Part shown: positions 56,219 to 64,000 of the stretch, piece after piece
Layout of the letters: the number at the start of each line of letters is the position of its first letter
Position numbering within the stretch: the first letter of the stretch is position 1
Assembly: GCA_029263195.1 (NCBI GenBank)
Contig: JAJCXX010000082.1
Coordinates: 113,622 to 177,621 of the forward strand
Length of the DNA stretch: 64,000 bases
Source: Acidimicrobiales bacterium
Lineage (GTDB): Bacteria > Actinomycetota > Acidimicrobiia > Acidimicrobiales > Aldehydirespiratoraceae
Reading direction: 5' to 3'
Position numbers and translations under genes: made by a program
The notes under the pieces: model-generated
The model's input: only the letters and a program-made list of their open reading frames with translations
Told to the model about the DNA's origin: nothing
Database searches by the model: none

Positions 56219-57859
56219 ATGAAACGCAGCATCACCCTGCGTCGATGGCAACACGAGGCGCTTGGTGCCTTTCTCGCCCACGGTCGACCGGACTTTCTCG
56301 CCGTGGCCTGCCCGGGCGCCGGCAAGACCACGTTTGCTCTCACCGCGGCCCGTCATTGGCTGCTCGGGGAGCGTCTGCCGCTCGTGATCGTGGCCCCCAC
56401 CAGCCATCTCAAACACCAGTGGGCTCGCGCCGCGTTGGGCATGGGGTTGCATCTCGAGCCGGAGTGGGACGCCTCCACTCGATCGATTCCGTCCGACATG
56501 CACGGCATAGTCGTCACCTATGCCCAGGCATCCACTTCGTCGTCGGCATTGCGCCCACTCGCCCGCGGCGGTCTCGTCGTTCTCGATGAGATCCACCACG
56601 CCGGAGGAGACCGAGCCTGGGGGGAGGGTGTGGCCGAGGCGTTCGAAGAAGCCGGCTGTCGATTGCTGTTGTCGGGTACCCCGTTTCGTTCCGACGACCT
56701 GCCGATCCCCTTCGTCAACTACACCCTTGGTGACCATGGCGACGCGGTGGCCGACTACGAGTACGACTACGGCCGTGCCCTCATCGATGGCGGTGTGGTG
56801 CGACCGGTGTTCTTCCCCCGTTTCGACGGCCATATGGAATGGATTTCCGCTGATGGTTCCCACAAGGAGGCGGGCTTCGCCGACGAAATCGACGCCGATG
56901 ATCGAGGGGCTCGGCTTCGCACGGCTCTGAGCGCGGAGGGGGAGTGGCTTCCGACCGTTCTCACCCGAGCCGACCATCAACTACGCCGCATTCGCAAAGC
57001 TTCTCCGGGTGCCGGTGGCCTGGTGATCGCGATCGATCAGGACCACGCGCGCGGGGTGGCGGCGATGCTGAAGAAGCGCACCGGAGAGGACCCGTTGGTT
57101 GCCCTCTCCGACGACCCCCGAGCCTCGGCGGTGATCGACCAATTCGCCGAGGGAACGACCCCGTGGATCGTGGCGGTGAGGATGATCAGCGAGGGAGTCG
57201 ACATCCCCCGGCTCAGGGTTGCGGTGCACGCCACCACGACCCTCACATCTCTGTTCTTTCGCCAGGCCGTCGGCCGAATCGCCCGTTGGGTTCCCGGTCA
57301 GGCCTCTCAGAAGGCGTACTACTTCATCCCCGACGACGTTCGCCTTCGTCACCATGCCGGAACGATCGCCGAGCAGCGTCACCACAGCATTGCGAAACGA
57401 ATCGAATCGGGCTCGCAGGACGGATCGGTGCTCGACGATCTGAGCAGGGCCGTTCGTATCGAAGCGCAGCCGTCGCTGTTCGAAGCGTTGTCATCCGTGG
57501 CGGTGGTGGCGACAGCGGACGACGGAATCGACCCGCACGAGGACCTGGTGGCCGCGGCTGACGATCTGTCGGGCCAGCCGGTCGATCTTCCGCCGGCCCC
57601 TCCGCTACCCGAACGTCAACCCGATGCCCGCTCGACCCTCGGGGATCTCCGAACCCGGCACGCCCGAAAGAAGGAACTCCGACAATGGAACGCCGATCGA
57701 GTTGTCGAGTTGGTGCGAGCAACCGGGCTCGACCACCGATCGGTCAACGCCGATCTCAACCGACGCTCGGGAGTCGGACGGGTCGCCGAAGCCGACGAGC
57801 GGTCGCTCAGACGGCGACTCGAGGCCGCCGACGGCTGGCTCGAATCGCTACGCAGGTAG
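56219..57859 (+). CDS. DEAD/DEAH-type SF2 helicase
   Basis: MKRSITLRRWQHEALGAFLAHGRPDFLAVACPGAGKTTFAL (Q/Walker A), LVVLDEIHHAGG (DEIH), LLLSGTPFRSD, FFRQAVGRIARW (motif VI); Arg-rich C-terminal extension. ORF could start at 56114. Confidence 0.9.
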   Translation: MKRSITLRRWQHEALGAFLAHGRPDFLAVACPGAGKTTFALTAARHWLLGERLPLVIVAPTSHLKHQWARAALGMGLHLEPEWDASTRSIPSDMHGIVVTYAQASTSSSALRPLARGGLVVLDEIHHAGGDRAWGEGVAEAFEEAGCRLLLSGTPFRSDDLPIPFVNYTLGDHGDAVADYEYDYGRALIDGGVVRPVFFPRFDGHMEWISADGSHKEAGFADEIDADDRGARLRTALSAEGEWLPTVLTRADHQLRRIRKASPGAGGLVIAIDQDHARGVAAMLKKRTGEDPLVALSDDPRASAVIDQFAEGTTPWIVAVRMISEGVDIPRLRVAVHATTTLTSLFFRQAVGRIARWVPGQASQKAYYFIPDDVRLRHHAGTIAEQRHHSIAKRIESGSQDGSVLDDLSRAVRIEAQPSLFEALSSVAVVATADDGIDPHEDLVAAADDLSGQPVDLPPAPPLPERQPDARSTLGDLRTRHARKKELRQWNADRVVELVRATGLDHRSVNADLNRRSGVGRVAEADERSLRRRLEAADGWLESLRR

Positions 57860-58036
57860 TGGGGCTGTTGGTGAAAAATTGGGCCGTCGGGCCGATGGAA
57901 TGTGCCGCGAACCCTGATTTGATGCGGTACCGTGATTCCATAAGGGACCCCGACTCCTCGTGAGCCGGCCCCTGATCCGACCTGATATGACGAATGCCAC
58001 TGGTTCCCTCGGAATACTCTTCCTCTTGGAGGCGCT

Positions 58037-58297
58037 GTGACTGACATGAGAGATGTCGAAGCCACCATTCACGTGATGCGCGAAGCCGTAGACGGCGATG
58101 TGCTGAGTCGGTCACGGGTCATGGATTCGCTGCTGGATCTTCGCCTCGAGGCCGCTCAGCGCACCGATGTCGTCGAACTCGTGGACTCGGCGCTGGCCGA
58201 TCTGCCCGGCAAGAACATGGTTCCCGCATCGTGGTGGACCGAACAGCTCGACATGTTCGAGCTCACCGCCATCAACCCGATAGAGCCGGTCGTCTGA
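58037..58297 (+). CDS. Small hypothetical protein
   Basis: GTG start preceded by GGAGG; MTDMRDVEATIHVMREAVDGDVLSRSRVMDSLLDLRLEAAQRTDVVELVDSALADLPGKNMVPASWWTEQLDMFEL. Confidence 0.6.
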   Translation: MTDMRDVEATIHVMREAVDGDVLSRSRVMDSLLDLRLEAAQRTDVVELVDSALADLPGKNMVPASWWTEQLDMFELTAINPIEPVV

Positions 58298-58375
58298 TCC
58301 CAGTCGTCGTCTCCGACGACGAACTCAATCTCTCGGCTGATTGGCGCGCCCACGTTGAATTGTCGATCATCTGAC

Positions 58376-59935
58376 ATGGCCGACACTGATGTGAAGGGGT
58401 TCTGGAAGATCGCAGAGACCGATCCCGGTCATGTGGCGATCGTAGAGCCCGACTACAGCGAGGTCACCTACGGAGAGCTCTACGGACTCACCAACAGGAT
58501 CGCGAAGGGTCTGGCCGCGGCGGGCCTCGGCCCCGGAGATCAGGTCACAACGGTGCTGCCCAACGGTCTCGAGCAGGTGGCGGTGTGCTTGGCAGCGTTC
58601 CAGAGCGGCCTCTACGTCACGACGGTCAACTGGCACCTGGTCGGACCGGAGATTTCCTACATCGTCAACGACTCCGACACGAAAGCGCTGATCGTCAGCG
58701 ATCTGTTCGCGGCCGAGGCGGTGAGAATTCTCGAGGATTGCGTGACCCCGACGGAGAATCGCTTCTCGGTGGGGGAGGTGGACGGCTTCAGGCCATTCGA
58801 CGACCTGATCGAGGGGCAGACCGGAGAACGTCCGGAGAAGCTCGCCACTGGTTCGTACATGTTCTACACATCGGGCACTACCGGGCGGCCCAAGGGGGTG
58901 AGGCGAGCGCTCGACCAGCGCGGGCCCGACGAGGCCGGGGCCGCAGCGGGTGGCCTATTCATGCTTTTCGGTACTTTGCCCCACGACGACAATGTGCAGC
59001 TCACCCAGGCCCCGCTGTACCACACCGCGGTCAACAACTGGACCACGATGTCGCTCCACATGGGTCACACAGTCGTGTTGATGGACCGCTGGACCGCGGA
59101 GGGCGCGCTCGAGCGGATCGACCGGTGCCGCGTCACCCACTCCCACATGGTTCCGACGATGTTCAACCGACTGCTGCACCTGCCCGACAACACTCGGGCC
59201 CGCTACGACGTGTCGTCGCTTCGCCGGATGGTTCACGCCGCGGCGCCGTGTCCGGTGGAGACCAAACGCCGGATGATCGAATGGTGGGGCGACACCATCT
59301 GGGAGTACTACGCCGCGACCGAAGGAGGCGGCACCTACGTGGGCGCCGCCGACTGGCTCAACCACCCGGGCACCGTCGGACGTCCATGGCCCGGAGCTGA
59401 GGTGATCGTCGTCGACGACTACGGCGAAGATCTACCGGCGTACGAGAGCGGCACGATCTACATGAAGATGCCGGGCAATCTGTTCGAGTACAAGGGTGAC
59501 AAGGACAAGACCGTCAACTCCAGGTTGCGGGGCTTCTTCACCGTCGGTGATGTCGGGTACCTCGACGAGGAGGGATACCTCTTCCTCAACGACCGAGCCA
59601 ACGACATGATCATCGTGGGTGGCGTCAACATCTACCCCGCGGAGATCGAGGGAGCGTTGGTGCAACATGAGGCCGTCGGCGATGTGGCCGTGTTCGGTGT
59701 CCCCAACGTCGACGTCGGCGAGGAGATCAAGGCAGTGATCGAGCTGCGTGAAGGGTGGGAGCCATCCGAAGCGACCACCCGAACGATCATGACCTGGCTG
59801 GGCACTCGGGTGGCGAAACAGAAGTTGCCTCGGTCGGTGGAATACACCACTGAGATGCCTCGTGATCCCAACGGCAAGCTCTACAAGCGTCGCCTGCGTG
59901 ATCCCTACTGGCAGGGTCACGAGAAGTCGATCTGA
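58376..59935 (+). CDS. AMP-dependent acyl-CoA synthetase
   Basis: YMFYTSGTTGRPKGVRRALDQRGPDEA, EYYAATEGGGTYVGA, VGDVGYLDEEGYLFLNDRANDMIIVGGVNIYPAEIE. Confidence 0.94.
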   Translation: MADTDVKGFWKIAETDPGHVAIVEPDYSEVTYGELYGLTNRIAKGLAAAGLGPGDQVTTVLPNGLEQVAVCLAAFQSGLYVTTVNWHLVGPEISYIVNDSDTKALIVSDLFAAEAVRILEDCVTPTENRFSVGEVDGFRPFDDLIEGQTGERPEKLATGSYMFYTSGTTGRPKGVRRALDQRGPDEAGAAAGGLFMLFGTLPHDDNVQLTQAPLYHTAVNNWTTMSLHMGHTVVLMDRWTAEGALERIDRCRVTHSHMVPTMFNRLLHLPDNTRARYDVSSLRRMVHAAAPCPVETKRRMIEWWGDTIWEYYAATEGGGTYVGAADWLNHPGTVGRPWPGAEVIVVDDYGEDLPAYESGTIYMKMPGNLFEYKGDKDKTVNSRLRGFFTVGDVGYLDEEGYLFLNDRANDMIIVGGVNIYPAEIEGALVQHEAVGDVAVFGVPNVDVGEEIKAVIELREGWEPSEATTRTIMTWLGTRVAKQKLPRSVEYTTEMPRDPNGKLYKRRLRDPYWQGHEKSI

Positions 59936-59949
59936 CCGGCCGAAGAGAC

Positions 59950-60465
59950 TCAGGTCGAGCCGCGGAGCGAAGGATCGCTGCCGCACCGCCGTTCGAGCAA
60001 CATGGTGTCCCAGTATTGGCCGAGCTTGGTGCCGACTTCGTGCAGAATGCCGACCTCCGAATAGCCGAGCTTGCGATGCAGCGAGACGGAGGCGTCGTTG
60101 GGTAGAGCAACTATCGCCACCGCGAGGTGGACCCCTTGCTCGGTGAGGCGATCGAGTAGAGCACCGAGCAGAACGGTACCGAACCCCTTTCCGCGGCACG
60201 CATCGTCGAGAACGATCGTGGTCTCCATCGTCGAGCGGTAGCCGAGCTTGGGCCGGTAGAAGGTCGAGTAGGTGACTCCCACCACGGTTCCGTCATCCTC
60301 ACCGACCAGACAAGTGAGGTCGGGGTGCCGGTCGTCCCACCAGGCGGAACGGCTCTCGAGGTCGAACGGCTCCGTATCGAACGACACGTGGTTGTCGACG
60401 AGTGTCCAGTTGTAGATCTCGTTGATTCGTCCGAAATCCGATCGGGTCGCGTCGCGGATCAGCAT
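59950..60465 (-). CDS. GNAT N-acetyltransferase, phosphinothricin acetyltransferase (PAT)-like
   Basis: LIRDATRSDFGRINEIYNWTLVDNHVSFDTEPFDLESRSAWWDDRH..., TIVLDDACRGKGFGTVLLGALLDRL, ALPNDASVSLHRKLGYSEVG. Confidence 0.9.
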   Translation of the reverse strand: MLIRDATRSDFGRINEIYNWTLVDNHVSFDTEPFDLESRSAWWDDRHPDLTCLVGEDDGTVVGVTYSTFYRPKLGYRSTMETTIVLDDACRGKGFGTVLLGALLDRLTEQGVHLAVAIVALPNDASVSLHRKLGYSEVGILHEVGTKLGQYWDTMLLERRCGSDPSLRGST

Positions 60466-60536
60466 TTCCCGACTTTAGGTCGTGTCTTCGCGAGCCTGCT
60501 GCGCGCAATCGTGGAGGTTTCCGCGATACTGAGCCG

Positions 60537-62069
60537 GTGACAGACCAAGCAGAGATCGCCAGAGCCCACGCATCGTTGGGACTCACCACCGCCATCGCCG
60601 ACCAGGGCGTCTACCAGAGAACCGTTGACCGGTTCCGTGAGCGCAACATCGCCCTGCCGACGTTCGCCGAGTTGGCCGATCCCTCAACCATCCCTTCGGC
60701 GCGGATCGAGGCTTTGAGTGGGCTCGACCGAAATGAGCCCGATGCCCGAAACCTGTTCCGGGTCAACTGGTTCGGGAAGCTCGACGGCAGCGGGCCCCAC
60801 GCCGTACCCGACTACATCGAGTTGCCGAGCGAGCTCACTGGAGTCGACGCGCGCATCGTGCTGGCATTCGGAAACCGTTTCCCGATGATCAAGGCTCACA
60901 AGGTGCTGGCCGCCTACGCCTGCCTCGTCCCGCGGCTCGTGACCGGCCGGTTCGATCCGACGGCCCACCGAGCGGTCTGGCCCTCCACCGGCAACTACGC
61001 CCGCGGTGGTGTGGCGATCAGCCGCATCATGGCGTGTCGTGGCGTCGCCGTGCTGCCCGAGGGCATGAGCAAGGCCCGCTTCGATTGGCTCGAGAAATGG
61101 ACGCTCGATCCCGCCAACGACATCATCCGCACGCCCGGCACCGAGAGCAACGTCAAGGAAATCTACGACACGTGCAACGAGCTGGAGAAGGATCCCGAGA
61201 TCGAGATCCTCAACCAGTTCTCGGAGTTCGCCAACTATCTCGGCCACTACTCGGTCACCGGTCCGGCCTTGGAGAAGGTCTATCTCGATGCCGCCGGCAA
61301 CAACCCCGACTCGCGTCTGGCCGCCTACGTGTCGGCTTCCGGTTCGGGTGGCACCCTCGCGGCCGGCGACTATCTCAAGGCCAACCACGGTGCCCGGATC
61401 GTGGCAGTTGAGGCGCTCGAGTGTCCGACGCTTCTCGAGAACGGGTTCGGAGACCACAACATTCAGGGCATCGGCGACAAGCACGTGCCGCTGATCCACA
61501 ACGTCATGAACACCGACGACGTCGTGGCCGTGAGCGACCGGTCGACCGATTCGCTCGACGCTCTGTTCAACACGCCGGCCGGCCGGGCCTACCTGGTCGA
61601 CAACATCGGACTTGCACCAGCGCTGGTCGAATCGCTCCACGACATGGGCTACTCGTCGAGTTGCAACGCCCTGGCCGCCATCAAGATCGCCAAGGAACAC
61701 GATCTCGATCACAACGACGTGATCGTCTCGGTCGCAACCGACGGTGCGGAGATGTACGACGCCGAGCGAGACTCGTACTTGGCCGATCATCACCCCGGCG
61801 GATACGACACGGTCGCCGCGGCCGCCGATTTCGGCCGCGAGCTGGCATCGGGCGACACCGCACAGCACCTCGAGCTCACCCAGGCCCAACGTCGCCGCAT
61901 CTTCAATCTCGGTTACTTCACCTGGGTCGAGCAGCAGGGCACTGATTTCGCCGACTTCACGGTGCGTGCCGACCAGGCGTTCTGGACGGGAATGCACGGG
62001 TTCGTCGCTGACTGGGATGAGCAGATCCGAGAATTCAACGGCCGCACCGGCACCCGCGCCGCCGACTGA
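60537..62069 (+). CDS. Fold-type-II PLP-dependent enzyme (cysteine synthase/lyase-like, about 510 aa)
   Basis: ..NRFPMIKAHKVLAAYACLVPRL.., ..VWPSTGNYARGGVAISRIMACRGVAVLPEGMSKARFDWLEKW.., ..YVSASGSGGTLAAGDYLKANHGARIVAVEALECP... Confidence 0.83.
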   Translation: MTDQAEIARAHASLGLTTAIADQGVYQRTVDRFRERNIALPTFAELADPSTIPSARIEALSGLDRNEPDARNLFRVNWFGKLDGSGPHAVPDYIELPSELTGVDARIVLAFGNRFPMIKAHKVLAAYACLVPRLVTGRFDPTAHRAVWPSTGNYARGGVAISRIMACRGVAVLPEGMSKARFDWLEKWTLDPANDIIRTPGTESNVKEIYDTCNELEKDPEIEILNQFSEFANYLGHYSVTGPALEKVYLDAAGNNPDSRLAAYVSASGSGGTLAAGDYLKANHGARIVAVEALECPTLLENGFGDHNIQGIGDKHVPLIHNVMNTDDVVAVSDRSTDSLDALFNTPAGRAYLVDNIGLAPALVESLHDMGYSSSCNALAAIKIAKEHDLDHNDVIVSVATDGAEMYDAERDSYLADHHPGGYDTVAAAADFGRELASGDTAQHLELTQAQRRRIFNLGYFTWVEQQGTDFADFTVRADQAFWTGMHGFVADWDEQIREFNGRTGTRAAD

Positions 62070-62070
62070 C

Positions 62071-63339
62071 GTGGCCGAACAGCGGTCGACATTCGAGATA
62101 CACGCCGATCGGCTCGACTCTCATCGACTAGCACTCGACTCCGGGGTCGGCGCCGAAGCGGTGTTGTTGATGATCAGACAACTCGACGCGGCTGTGAGCG
62201 ACATCGACGGTCGTGGCTTCCTGCCGACCCCGATTTCGATCGAGTCTCGGCTGGCCTCCGCCCTCGGCATTGAGTCCGAGCTCTGGGTGAAGGACGAGAC
62301 CCACAACGTCTCAGGATCCCACAAGGGTCGCCACCTGTTCGGGGTGGCGCTCCGTCACCTGGTCGACGCGGCCGGCGGACAAGGCTCGGAGGGCCGCTAT
62401 GCCATCGCCAGTTGCGGGAACGCTGCACTAGCGGCCTCGGTCGTGGCCAAGGCAACCGGGCGGGAGCTCGATGTCTTCGTGCCGACCTGGGCCGACGCTG
62501 GAGTCACCGACCGCATCGAGTCGCTCGGCGGCTCGGTGATCAGATGTGATCGCGATCCCGATGTGCCCGGTGACCCCTCCCATCACGCCATGGTCGAGGC
62601 GATCCGAGAAGGAGATGTCGCATTCTCCTGTCAGGGAACCGACACACCGTCGACTCTCGACGGAGGCCGCACGCTCGGCTGGGAACTCGTCGATTCCCTC
62701 ATCGCGCACGACAACGCCGACACCACGCATCTCGACCGGCTCGTGATCCAGGTGGGGGGTGGGGCTCTGGCATCATCGACGGTGCTGGCTCTGGCGTCCG
62801 ATGTCGCCGCCGGGCGGTTGGCGGCCATGCCCGTGATCCACCCGGTTCAGCCCGAGGGGAATCACCCGTTCGTTCGGGCCTGGGACCTGGTCGTCGGCGA
62901 GCTTCTCGTTGCTGAAGTGACCGCCGACCGGGCCGGTGCCGCGGCGTCGCTCGGCCGGCTCGACTCCGCGGCGGTGCGTGTCGTGCTCGCCCGGATCGGA
63001 TCTCGCCCCGACACCTACATGTGGCCCTGGGATGATGAGCCGATGTCCTACGCGTCGGGGATCCTCGACGATGTGACTTACGACTGGCTGCCCATTCTCG
63101 AGGCGACTCTCACCACCGGCGGATGGCCCGTGGTCCCAACCGAGGAGCAGTTCCGGCTGGCGCACACCCTCGGCCACGCCCACACCTCGATCGACGTCTG
63201 CCCGACCGGTTCGGCGGGGCTGGCGGGGCTGGTGGCCCTGCTGGAATCGTCGTCGATCCCGACGGTCGACGAACGGGTCGCCCTGTTGTTCACCGGCCTC
63301 ATGAGATCGGGCGACCCACAGCCAGAACCGCTGGCCTGA
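62071..63339 (+). CDS. Fold-type-II PLP-dependent enzyme (threonine synthase-like)
   Basis: GTG start 62071; ELWVKDETHNVSGSHKGRHLFG (PLP Lys), YAIASCGNAALAASVVAKATGRELDVFVPTWADAGVTDRIESLGG, LVIQVGGGALASSTVLAL. Confidence 0.87.
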   Translation: MAEQRSTFEIHADRLDSHRLALDSGVGAEAVLLMIRQLDAAVSDIDGRGFLPTPISIESRLASALGIESELWVKDETHNVSGSHKGRHLFGVALRHLVDAAGGQGSEGRYAIASCGNAALAASVVAKATGRELDVFVPTWADAGVTDRIESLGGSVIRCDRDPDVPGDPSHHAMVEAIREGDVAFSCQGTDTPSTLDGGRTLGWELVDSLIAHDNADTTHLDRLVIQVGGGALASSTVLALASDVAAGRLAAMPVIHPVQPEGNHPFVRAWDLVVGELLVAEVTADRAGAAASLGRLDSAAVRVVLARIGSRPDTYMWPWDDEPMSYASGILDDVTYDWLPILEATLTTGGWPVVPTEEQFRLAHTLGHAHTSIDVCPTGSAGLAGLVALLESSSIPTVDERVALLFTGLMRSGDPQPEPLA

Positions 63340-63836
63340 TGGCCGACGACGAGATGCTGGCCCCGCTGACCCCCTATCTCGAGGGGCGCCAGAAATCGAC
63401 CATCGAGGTCCTGATCTGGGTGTTGCGGACCGGCCGACAGGTCGAGGCATGGCTTGCCGACACGGTGTCGAGCGAGGAGCTCGACACTTCTGAGTACGCC
63501 ATGCTCTCGGCGCTCTGGCTCGACGGTTCGCCGCACCGGCTGTCGGCGGGTGAGATTTCCATACGCATCGTCCAGACCACCGGCGGCACCACCAAGACCA
63601 TTCGTCGTCTCGAGGAACGGGGTTTGGTGCGCCGGATTGCCGACCCCGACGACGGGCGCAGGTCGCTCATCGAACTCACCGACGAGGGCCTGGCGTTGGC
63701 GCGTTCGACTCTCGATCATGTACTCGACGCTTTTGATCTCGACATCGGCGGTCTCGATACCGCCGAACGAACCGAGATCAGCGAGCGAATGGTGAAGCTC
63801 TCAGCCGAACTCGACGACAGGCTTCGTCGGCGCTGA
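63339..63836 (+). CDS. MarR-family transcriptional regulator
   Basis: TGATG overlap with upstream PLP gene; SEYAMLSALWLDGSPHRLSAGEISIRIVQTTGGTTKTIRRLEERGLVRRIADPDDGRRSLIELTDEGLAL. Confidence 0.93.
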   Translation: MADDEMLAPLTPYLEGRQKSTIEVLIWVLRTGRQVEAWLADTVSSEELDTSEYAMLSALWLDGSPHRLSAGEISIRIVQTTGGTTKTIRRLEERGLVRRIADPDDGRRSLIELTDEGLALARSTLDHVLDAFDLDIGGLDTAERTEISERMVKLSAELDDRLRRR

Positions 63837-63841
63837 ACTCC

Positions 63842-64000
63842 TCAGCCTTCCGGCGGGGCCACGAAGTCGATGAGTTGCTCGACCGCACCGAGGAGAGGAG
63901 TCTCGAGGTCGGTCCATGAGTCGACCTTCCCCAGGAGCATCTTCCAGAACTGGCCCGATGTTCCCGTGAATCCGATCGAGTCGAGCACGCCCTGTTTCCA
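63842..64000 (-). CDS. C-terminal part of an unidentified protein (truncated by window edge)
   Basis: Open minus-strand frame to the edge: ..WKQGVLDSIGFTGTSGQFWKMLLGKVDSWTDLETPLLGAVEQLIDFVAPPEG*. Confidence 0.5.
   Translation of the reverse strand, partial: WKQGVLDSIGFTGTSGQFWKMLLGKVDSWTDLETPLLGAVEQLIDFVAPPEG

Noticed and set aside
57860-58036. Possible sigma-70-like promoter (TTGATG .. ATAAGG) and cggtaccg palindrome before the 86-aa ORF
   Set aside because: Spacing and sequence are weak; cannot be distinguished from chance without TSS data.
60684-61997. 437-aa minus-strand ORF
   Set aside because: Antisense to the 510-aa PLP enzyme; Val/Arg/Gly-rich shadow composition.
1-64000. Search for tRNA, rRNA, CRISPR arrays, transposases, integrases, toxin-antitoxin pairs, reverse transcriptases and restriction-modification genes
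   Set aside because: None recognised by eye in sequence or ORF track. A tRNAscan, Infernal/Rfam and DefenseFinder/PADLOC run would be decisive.

Overview
High-GC chromosomal segment. Gene content and gene style (PhnD-type lipoprotein with Thr/Ala-rich linker, DUF3039, F420-linked oxidoreductases, DevRS-like system, many acyl-CoA synthetases, GTG/TTG starts) suggest an actinobacterium, possibly an uncultivated Acidimicrobiia-like lineage; this taxonomic placement is inference. The window is densely packed with about 60 ordinary protein genes. I saw no rRNA, tRNA, CRISPR array, transposase, integrase or phage structural genes. Main blocks: UvrD/PcrA helicase (truncated at left edge); secreted alpha/beta-hydrolase-like lipoprotein; LOG-family protein; asparaginase plus histidine phosphatase; a sigma-like / HTH / membrane protein cluster; a phosphonate-type ABC transporter (phnD-C-E-E) with no visible C-P lyase; twin divergent HAD nucleotidases; a NarL-type regulator with a multi-PAS DevS-like kinase; acyl-CoA synthetases, M20 peptidase, MMPL transporter, HAD-IG nucleotidase, DUF2817 peptidase, F420-related enzymes, RarD, acetoacetyl-CoA synthetase, ABC-F, SurE, OmpR-type two-component system with a secreted protein, aminotransferase plus omega-amidase-like pair, heterodimeric ABC exporter, PsuG, patatin, enoyl-CoA hydratase, SF2 helicase, and two tandem fold-type-II PLP enzymes with a MarR regulator. 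I found no unambiguous new defence or mobile system. The most promising under-described loci are the sigma-like/HTH/membrane cluster (9.3-11.7 kb), the twin PLP-enzyme/MarR operon (60.5-63.8 kb), and the orphan SF2 helicase with a small ORF (56.2-58.3 kb). All family calls come from reading motifs by eye; no database search was run.
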